A stretch of 20,442 bases of DNA from Cyclospora cayetanensis (taxonomy: Eukaryota; Apicomplexa; Conoidasida; Eucoccidiorida; Eimeriidae), in contig NW_020312279.1 in the NCBI RefSeq assembly GCF_002999335.1, forward strand, positions 1-20,442, in the 5' to 3' direction. Of the stretch, positions 10,529 to 20,442 are shown piece by piece. Position numbers and translations under genes: made by a program. The notes under the pieces are model-generated. The model searched no databases and was not told the origin of the DNA. It was given only the letters and a program-made list of their open reading frames with translations. Every line of letters starts with the position of its first letter. Position 1 is the first letter of the stretch.

Positions 10529-11026
10529 TTAGCACAAGGCATAGCAACCTGGATGAGAAGCTTGAATGCGTTTTCCGTAGACAATCCTAGGAATCCTTGC
10601 CAGTAGAGAGGTTCCCATTAAGCTGATCTTATTAGCCCATTGGGCAGAGTGGGCTGGATGATACGTGTGGGCACCAAGCACGTGCAGCAACTCATGATGA
10701 TTTTCCACTGTCGCGACTTCGTCATTTTGCAGTCCTGCTGCCCACACAGATACACTGTAGCCCGTTCCAGAGCATACATTTTGTGGAGCATTAGAACCGC
10801 GATATTGCTTGAAGTGTCTTTTTCCATGGTCGTATTCCATGAAGAAATACTCATCTCCCGACGCATGATACACCTCATCAACGACCCGGAGATGAGTGCC
10901 CACGTTTGTATTGCTCGATGAAAATGCACGCGCACACGTATATACTGCAGGTGTCCCCCTGTGGAGCCAGGATGACAAGTGTGGCGCTGTGTAGGTAGGA
11001 CCGTTGAGGGTTGACTCAGGCTCCAA
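10529..11026 (-). CDS. Unassigned exon-like open frame with a HExxHxLG motif
   Basis: A 165-codon minus-strand frame is open here without a convincing ATG at its left end (the first codon is TTG), so it would be an internal or terminal exon, or chance. It contains HHELLHVLGAH (motif codons at 10696-10673), which resembles the zinc site of metzincin-type proteases, followed about 20 residues later by SLMGTS, which resembles a Met-turn. The usual third ligand spacing (HExxHxxGxxH) is not met: the residue at that place is Thr, with His one residue before and two after. No flanking exon with protease features was found. A decayed chromodomain from a retroelement is a weaker alternative reading. 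I regard it as unassigned. Confidence 0.22.
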   Translation of the reverse strand: MEPESTLNGPTYTAPHLSSWLHRGTPAVYTCARAFSSSNTNVGTHLRVVDEVYHASGDEYFFMEYDHGKRHFKQYRGSNAPQNVCSGTGYSVSVWAAGLQNDEVATVENHHELLHVLGAHTYHPAHSAQWANKISLMGTSLLARIPRIVYGKRIQASHPGCYALC

Positions 11027-12078
11027 TGTTTCCGCAAATTAAATGATTTATCGAGCACGCTTTCTGTCGAATCCAATAATTCAAGTAATTCCCTCTACAA
11101 GAGTCGTAATTTGTTGATACAAGCATGCTTCAGTTTCGGGGAGTTGTGAACCTTTGAGTGGAGCAGATGGCCTCCAAACAGGCTAGATCACCAGCCTGTG
11201 CATTAGCTGTTGCTACGTCAAATGTTAGTACTGAGCTTTCAGGATTGCACTCTGTGATGCTCCATCATAGTGTACCTCACGGACTTACTGAACTCCATAT
11301 CCAGTACGTACTTTACAGCGTTATTAAGTTTATTGCCCCAACGCTACTCGCAATAAGATATAGGCAGGCAGTGTCCTTTACTACGCAACATATAGAGAGG
11401 ATCGCTCACACACCCACCATTGGAAAAATTTGCTCCTTGACAGCCTTGTTCCCAGTATACGCAGGTTAAGCAGCATCCGCGGGTAGGTCTGACTGACACA
11501 GAAGGAAGGAGAGAAGCAGTGATTTGCGAGACAGTCAACGGAGTCAACAAATAGGGAGTAGATCCCAGCACAGCTCCTTTGCTCTCTTTTTAGCGTAGAT
11601 TCACACCAGCTGAATAAGGCTGGAGGCGTGCTGTTTGCGAGCGCGCTGCTGCTGTAGTAGGTCCCGGAAGAAAATGATAAAAGGCAGTCTCAAATCGAGA
11701 AGCACCCGAATAACAGGAGAAGTAGAAAGTCTTAAGGTAATTAATGGCTTTGCAGGGCTGCAGCTGCATCCGGCAATACACTTAATCACCAGCGCTTGCT
11801 TTACTTGGATGATAAAAGGGGGCGCTTCTCACGTAACCAACGCCTCGCAAAAGCTTCAACGCATGTGAGTGCTGCGTTGTCGTGCATATGCGTTTAGCGA
11901 TGGCCCTCCGAGCCGCAAATGAAAGTTGCTAAATAGACCCTGGCTTAGGGGCAGTTGAGCACCGTCTGCCATTCTGCGACAAGCGGGAATGCATCCAACC
12001 TGTTTTACTCGTGGAAAACAAAGCCAAGTAGCTAGCCGTTGAAGACTCATCAAACACGAAGCATGCAAATGGAAGGTT
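11027..12078. other. Intergenic DNA downstream of the GR gene
   Basis: This lies beyond the GR stop codon on the minus strand. Short open frames on both strands show no recognisable motif. It probably includes the GR 3' UTR near 12078; no polyadenylation site could be fixed. Confidence 0.5.
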
Positions 12079-15203
<3,125 letters not shown>

Positions 15204-16054
15204 GATGCATAACGAGAACGCCGTATCAGGGATGCGCTTGTCGAAGAACGAAGGCCTTCAACAATATCACCGTCTGTATGGCCTCAAAAATGCTTGCCAG
15301 GGTAGCAAAGGGTAAGATGAAACGCCAGGAAGATGTATACCTTAATAAGATTTCAGCTAATGTATAGGCTACACAGGTACTAAAACGGCAACAAGCCCCA
15401 CCATTTTCGCTGCACATGATCAATGGCTGGTCCTGTTACGCCGGTTGATTGGCCGAAACACGATATTCGCGCTTTGTTTTCGTATTTTATCTTGTCTTTG
15501 GCATCCTCACGGACCAACTGCTGGAATTTCTTCGGCATTTCTGTGGGAGCGCAACCCGTCAGCCGCCGCCATCACGCAGATGCTTCTCCTTCCTTTTATA
15601 TGTGCACATCTGGGACACATTTCTTCCTCCCTTCCACACCGTCTCACCTTGGGCGCCTTGGCCTCTCCTTTGTGCCGTGTGTTCTCTGGCACAACGAATC
15701 GAAAGCGGACCCATCTGGAGCCAGACGGAGGTACTCCACTCAAGAACACATTTCTTGCTTCGATTTTTCAGGCATTTAACTCCATGTGCATGGAATAGTA
15801 CGCTTCACATTGATATCATTTGCACATTTGCCTGTATCGTCGAGCAGCTGCTCCTCGATGCAAGCCAGCGTCTTCCTTTCCGCATCGGAAGGCCATGCAG
15901 CTGCTCCGCTATACTGTTGATTCTCTTGCCTTTACACATTTCCCATTTTTAGTGCGTTGACACACTTACGATTCATCTCCTTATTTTCTCCTAGCATGAT
16001 TTTCTATTTTTTCCGTCATCGCTCTCCCCATTTCCTATAGGCCCCGTTTTAGCA
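15204..16054. promoter_or_regulatory. Divergent intergenic region between GR and MsrB
   Basis: This stretch of about 850 bp separates the start codons of the two opposite-strand genes, so both 5' UTRs and promoters must lie in it unless upstream non-coding exons extend further. Open frames inside (for example 15449-15952 on the + strand) show no family features. No specific promoter motif can be named from sequence alone; the regulatory role is inferred from gene orientation. Confidence 0.5.
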
Positions 16055-17303
16055 ATGGCGATGGAGGCTGCTGACCGGTCTCTCCCAAAGACTGACGAAG
16101 AGTGGAGGGGGCTGTTGACACGTACGGCACATACAAGCTCTCTATTAACCGCGTACTCTACACTTTGCCATGGCCGAGATAGGCAGCACTTCTAAACTAC
16201 AGCTACAGCACTCATCTGGAGCACTGTGTTTTGCTGAGGCGTTCTTAACGTGGCATTAAAGGCTAGAGGGCACTATAAATGGAAAACTGCATGATGGGGT
16301 ATTAGCGCTTGGCGAGAGGTTAGCGTGGAAGCCTGTCCATGCACTCTACTGAAGTGTATCCGTAACACCTTGATTAATTGCTTCCCTTTCATTCCTTCTG
16401 TTCAAACTCATGTATTTACAGCAGGCTCTTTGTCCGATGCTACCTAGTTTGTGCAAATGTGTACAGCTGCGGTTTTTGCGTGCTTGTGTGTTAGAGGAAG
16501 AATACAGAGTTCTCAGGGGGAAGGGAACGGAGCGCGCCGGCACTGGTAATTTTTTGATGAGTAGGAAATCCTCCCAGACTAAGGAACAGTGTCCTACTAC
16601 AGGCTGATAATGTTCATATGTAGTTTCCTGGAATCAGGTTTTAGGGGTGAAAGCTTGACTTTTGGGGTGTATGTGCAGGAGAGTACAACAAGTTCTACCC
16701 TGCGGTTGGTTGTTTTGTTTGCCGAGGGTGCGCAACGCCTCTTTTTCCTGCCAAAAGCAAATTCGATTCTGGCTGCGGATGGCCTGCATTCGATAGTGCC
16801 TACAAGGGTAAGCCCTTCAATTCTAACCCTGGGCATGCTGCTTACTTCCCTTGTCAAACTGCGTCTCGACTAGACCTTTCTGGGTGGCAAAAACGCATCG
16901 AACGGGCAGGGCCGCTTAATCGCCCTAGGAGCTGGTGCTTTCAGGCAAAGTAACAGCCCTTGAGGACCTGAGCATGGGTGTGAAGCGCTGGGAAATCATC
17001 TGCAACACCTGCGGTGGTCATCTAGGCCATGTATTTTTCGGGGAACGGTTAGCCAATACATTATTAATGATCCATAAACCCGCAACGTGAGGTGGTGGAA
17101 GTACCTTGGACCAGCCTGCAGTGACATCATTTTAGCGCTCATATGAATTTGAGCATTTAAGGGCGTGTGCGTGCAGATTCACAAGTACAAACGAACGCCA
17201 CTGCGTAAACTCTATTTCGATCAAATACCAAAAGGAGGAGCCCTCACCGCTTCTTGAAACAGAATTACTCAAGGCTAAAGTTAAAGATGCGGATGCATTG
17301 TAG
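16055..17303 (+). CDS. Methionine-R-sulfoxide reductase (MsrB), five exons
   Basis: The enzyme reduces the R form of methionine sulfoxide in proteins, normally with thioredoxin as reductant. Exons are 16055-16121, 16495-16545, 16679-16807, 16945-17047 and 17177-17303. All junctions keep phase and use GT-AG, giving 158 aa, normal for a single-domain MsrB. Visible features are the N-terminal [17 protein letters not shown] helix, [10 protein letters not shown], the zinc-binding pairs C54/C57 (VCRGC) and C102/C105 (CNTC), the core [14 protein letters not shown], and the catalytic Cys126 in [10 protein letters not shown]. Cys72 in GCGWPAF is a candidate resolving cysteine. A charged tail of 24 residues follows the domain. 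The ATG at 16055 is the first in its frame after a stop at 15992; a second ATG lies two codons later. No signal or transit peptide is seen, so the product is probably cytosolic. Confidence 0.95.
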
Positions 17304-18097
17304 GCTTTAACGTGGCAAGGTGTACGCACCGCATCACACAGGTGCTTTTCCAGCTGCAAGCAGCAGATGTCTGCATATTGCAATGTGCCATACTGTACAC
17401 ACTCAAAAGCCTGTCCTTGAAGATACGACGAGGAGTCATTTTGAGACTAAACGTCTGAATATGTATTATCTTTGATACAGTCCAAAGGCCTATCGTGTGC
17501 AGGCCGCTTGCCAAACATTAATGCTTTTCGCCGTGATCCCCTGAGCTTTTAGGGCCAACGGTGTACTTGCCGTTCCAGCCCTGTCCGTCTACTCCCACAT
17601 GAGACAGGCAGAGCCGGACTCTGAGCTTTTAGCGCCGAACCTCAACGCTTCACTCTGGAAGTGGTATATTGCGTCTCGCTGAAAAGCTCAATCACGTTAA
17701 GTTGCGTGTGGTAGTGCTTTGAAGCGTCTAAATGATATTATCTGTGGCCGGTTTCTCCTACACTATTGCTTTCGGACCCTCTTGGGTTGGTCATGGATTC
17801 GGTGTCGTTTGGCTGCGGGAGGTGTAGCAATCTATGCTACAATTTAAGACGGCCTACTACACTGATTTTATTAACCAAGAAATTGCAGGCAATTGTCTAA
17901 TTGGTTTGTCCGTATACCCTATTCATCCCATGGTGCTGTTAGGTCGATGCACGAGACTAAGCCCAGCAGAAGCAAACCCTTTGTCAACCAAACAAGGGGT
18001 ATCAGAGAAACGGCAAGCTCTCCGGCAGGCTACAGCGCAGTGCGGGACACTACAGACACTCGAGCCGTAGTGGTAACCCACCGATGTCAATTCTGCA
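17304..18097. other. Region between MsrB and the retroelement relic
   Basis: It begins with the likely MsrB 3' UTR. No gag zinc knuckle, LTR boundary or primer-binding site could be identified, although the 5' part of the retroelement would be expected here. The open frames at 17834-18070 and 17893-18117 have no recognised motif. Confidence 0.45.
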
Positions 18098-18391
18098 GTG
18101 AATCGTGTCTACATTGATGGTCAGGAATTGTTAGCACTTGTTGGCACTGCATGTGAATTGGGCTGGCTATTCGACGAAACGATGCAGAATTGTATTCGGC
18201 TTATCCACTCTTTAGACAGTCCCCAAGACTAGGAGTTGTTGATGGGCTGGCGGCAGGACTCAAGGATTGGCAAAGCTTCTGCAGTTGACTACAACTTTTA
18301 ATCGGAAAAGGGTTTTCCTAGCATGGTTCCTGACTTCCACGTCGGATCCGTGCAACCTGACATAATCGTAGGTACACCATGGGTGACCCAA
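18098..18391 (+). pseudogene. Retroelement aspartic protease remnant
   Basis: One frame begins VYIDGQELLALVGTAC, where active elements have an Asp-Thr/Ser-Gly-Ala catalytic motif after the Ala-Leu-Val/Ile. Here the Asp is replaced by Gly and the Gly by Ala. About 70 codons later the same frame reads PDIIVGTPWVTQ, matching the conserved D-I-I-L-G-x-x-W segment of Ty3/gypsy proteases. Two stops (TAG 18230, TAA 18299) interrupt the frame without shifting it, and a third stop follows at 18392. Confidence 0.7.
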
Positions 18392-18982
18392 TAGAAAGAC
18401 ACTTATGCGGCCACAGCTACGCGCTTTAGAGGTTAGTGAGCCAGGAAGCGTTAGTAATCAGCCCCTCCTTGTCTCCTGGACGACGCCTACTTCATCTATG
18501 GTGATTGGAGTATTGGTGTCACCACAACAAGGAGAGGCAGCGCCTCCATGCAGGCAACTTGGCAGCGCGGGAAGTGTAGGCGATTCTGAGCATGCATTTC
18601 GTCTGACTGGCTCTGTAGCTAGTTTCTTAGTAGGAGATCCAACTGAACATTCAGTACAATAGGCAAGAATGGCAAGTGTCCAGGATGAATTAGCCGATGT
18701 GATGAATTTCTAATATACGAGCTGCTAGCAGGCCGAAGACGTACTGGTTGCCCATTGCAGCATAATGAGCTATGCATTAGGACGGGGAAATTAAGCCGCA
18801 GGTAAATATCTGGTTATAAAGACTAGATAAAGGAATGGAACAGCATTATTAGGCAGTGAGGTGTTGGTGACACAAAAGGACGCAAGGTGGTGCATGTGCA
18901 TGGAATTTTGAGCCCCTTAGCAAAATCCCTGTCAGGTAAGTGTTTCCGATGGCTCATGTTGGTCAACCACCGAACAGAATAG

Positions 18983-19270
18983 ACGGATCAGTTCTCTGCA
19001 CAACATCTGATTCCACACTTGCAAATCTTTACTCACCCAAATGACAGGCACAAAACCACGTTTCACAGTAGGACTTGCAAACTCGAAGATACATCTATGC
19101 CGTTTATACTTGGTAATGCCCCAGTTGAGCTGCAACAGCAAGCGGCCGGGGTTTTTATGTGCTTATCAGGCAGAGGGGGTGGCTGTTCACATCGACTTTA
19201 TTTCGGGGTTCAGCAGGAACGTTCATGAAACCCCGGCTCACGGCGTGCGCTGCAGTTGTTTCTGGTCAAG
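18983..19270 (+). pseudogene. Reverse transcriptase remnant
   Basis: In one frame (to about 19150) the sequence gives QIFTHPNDRHKTTF and then MPFILGNAPVELQQQ, matching the family pattern of a D-x-x-KTAF stretch followed by MPFGLxNAPxxFQ. After a frame change, 19182-19256 reads VHIDFISGFSRNVHE, the counterpart of the catalytic YxDD box and the following I-L-V-F-S segment. The second aspartate is Phe here, and the first catalytic Asp upstream also appears lost. The material between 18395 and 18983 should hold the fingers region but is too diverged to align by eye. Confidence 0.78.
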
Positions 19271-19548
19271 CACTGGCATGCGGAGTCAAGGATGTTTTCT
19301 TTTTTTCGTAAAACGATTGCTTTACTTGCATCCCGTGTTTCGGCTGCACGAAGTTTACTGCGATGGTATCTTCCAACTGACATTCCTGGAACTGTTGAGC
19401 TCACTGCTTTTTGACTGATCTATTATAAAATCGCAGTCTATGACCTGGACATCAGGGGCAGCTGCCGTAGCAAGGACGCTTGCCGCATGGATTGCGACTC
19501 CTCCTGTACTTGGGTTACTCTTTTTGTTAGCGTCATGTCTTCCCACCA

Positions 19549-19918
19549 GTCAGTGCTAGTAATGCAGTGGCAGGTGCTATTCTCTGCCAACACACTAGGT
19601 GCTCTCCGAAACACCCGACTAGTACTTGCTATTCGCATCGCTTCACCGTCTCTGACCAGAAATATCCAGTGCGGGATAGAAAACGAACTCTATGCGGTGT
19701 GGTGGGCATAAAAGTGCGCCGGCACTCTTTACGTGGGCGTCATTTTACTGTTTAAACCAAGCGTTGTTCTTTAACGTATCCCACCTAAGGATTTTAGACT
19801 TCGATAATCCTTCAGTTGTTTGCTGACTTGAGTGCCTTCTCAGTCCGATTTTGCAGCGAAGTACATTGAAGGCAGCATTAGCGCAGTCGCCAGAGCGCAC
19901 TCGCCACGCCCCACCGAA
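19549..19918 (+). pseudogene. RNase H domain remnant
   Basis: The frame at 19549-19752 reads SASNAVAGAILCQ, then YSHRFTVSDQKYPVRDRK and later HSLRGRHFTV. This is the Ty3/gypsy RNase H pattern (TDAS-x-x-x-x-GAVL-x-Q, then Y-S-R-x-x-x-x-x-E-x-x-Y-x-x-x-x-x-E, then Y-L-x-G-x-x-F-x-V). The catalytic Asp of TDAS is Ala-flanked Ser here. After a frame change, 19844-19918 continues with SDFAAKYIEGS, matching the end of the domain. This is the best preserved part of the relic. Confidence 0.78.
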
Positions 19919-20060
19919 TCCTTATTGTGCAACGCAGTCGCTCTTGTGTGTGTCGAATGACGAAATTCTATAGAAAATGCGTGAGTCATATGCATTCGAC
20001 ATCCATGCATCCACCATCATGGCCAGTATCCGGAACGGCGAGCGAGTAATGCCCTGCCAC

Positions 20061-20442
20061 GCTCAGGATGGCTTGCTGTGGGTCAAACCAAATCGGTGAT
20101 CCTATTGCTTGTACACTCCCACTTTGTTCCGCCGTCCTGTTTTGCGCATAGCAGATGACCATCCAGTTTCAGGCCAACGTGGCACTCATAATCAGGTGTA
20201 ATGGATTTCCATCATCTCTGTTGACGCGAGATGTCTCCCACGTAAGGGATGTCACACCCAATTTTCAGCAGCTGCAGCTGCTGGCAGTTTCTTGATAGGG
20301 TCTTTGCAAAGCCTTAACGCTCATCAAAGAATATGAACTGATCTGATTATAAAAGTTGTTGTTGGAGATCTGGATGTCAAGAATTTGGGTAGCGCCTACC
20401 TCGTTACAAATACTCAGTAAAGATGGCATCATGATTGTGTTC
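20061..20442 (+). pseudogene. Integrase N-terminal region remnant, cut by the window end
   Basis: The frame reads AQDGLLWVKPN, a stop, then YTPTLFRRPVLRIADDHPV and SGQRGTH. This matches the integrase lead-in (DGLLY, V-P, L-R-x-x-V-L-x-x-x-H, S-G-H-x-G) before the zinc-binding HHCC motif. A frame change then gives LLTRDVSHVRDV, like the W-x-x-M-x-x-D-V-x-x-Y-V segment, but the paired cysteines are lost. The catalytic core would lie beyond 20442. Confidence 0.65.

Larger units (their letters stand above)
18098..20442 (+). mobile_element. Decayed Ty3/gypsy (chromovirus-like) retrotransposon, pol region
   Basis: Diverged but ordered matches to LTR-retrotransposon pol domains occur on the + strand: protease, reverse transcriptase, RNase H, then the integrase N-terminal part, running off the window. 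This PR-RT-RH-IN order is that of Ty3/gypsy rather than Ty1/copia elements. The blocks sit in different frames (frame 2 for protease and early RT, then 0, 1, 2 and 0), and stops separate or interrupt them, so the copy is dead. Chromovirus-type elements are known in Eimeria genomes. The left boundary is the first recognisable domain, not a mapped terminus, and the right end lies outside. Confidence 0.82.

Noticed and set aside
10618..10800. Decayed retroelement chromodomain on the minus strand
   Set aside because: A composite of two frames can be made to resemble a chromodomain, but it needs an assumed frameshift and lacks the key aromatic residues. The single-frame HExxH reading is simpler, though also unproven.
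15449..15952. 167-codon + strand frame between GR and MsrB
   Set aside because: No family motif, overlapping open frames in all three registers, and it lies in the expected promoter region of two real genes.

Overview
The window looks like nuclear DNA of a coccidian apicomplexan, most likely Eimeria. The evidence is an intron-rich gene style, long CAG/GCA triplet runs read as poly-Gln, poly-Ala and poly-Ser inside coding exons, an ApiAP2-type gene, and a decayed chromovirus-like (Ty3/gypsy) element. All gene models below were spliced by eye from GT-AG signals, reading phase and family motifs. No search was run.

Layout from left to right. Positions 1-2853 hold no gene I can recognise. A large + strand gene (first ATG 3052, stop 8903, seven proposed exons) encodes a protein of about 1,600 residues. 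It has two AP2 DNA-binding domains and long low-complexity Gln/Ala/Ser regions, so it is probably an ApiAP2 transcription factor. Positions 8904-12078 are mostly non-coding: a CAG-rich 3' flank with a strong hairpin, T/GT-rich DNA with a 20-bp tandem repeat, and one unassigned minus-strand open frame with a HExxHxLG motif.

A nine-exon glutathione reductase gene lies on the minus strand (15203 down to 12079, 479 aa). A five-exon methionine-R-sulfoxide reductase (MsrB) gene lies on the plus strand (16055-17303, 158 aa). The two are head to head across about 850 bp. GR regenerates GSH from GSSG with NADPH, and MsrB repairs oxidised methionine, so the divergent pair forms a small thiol-redox neighbourhood that could share a promoter region.

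From about 18098 to the right edge the + strand carries a degraded Ty3/gypsy pol region in canonical order: protease, reverse transcriptase, RNase H, then integrase, which is cut by the window end. It has in-frame stops, frame changes and lost catalytic residues. I found no unmistakably new system. The points most worth checking are the matching intron position in both AP2 domains, the divergent redox pair, the apparent GC-AG intron and 7-nt first coding exon in GR, the HExxH open frame, and the retroelement relic.
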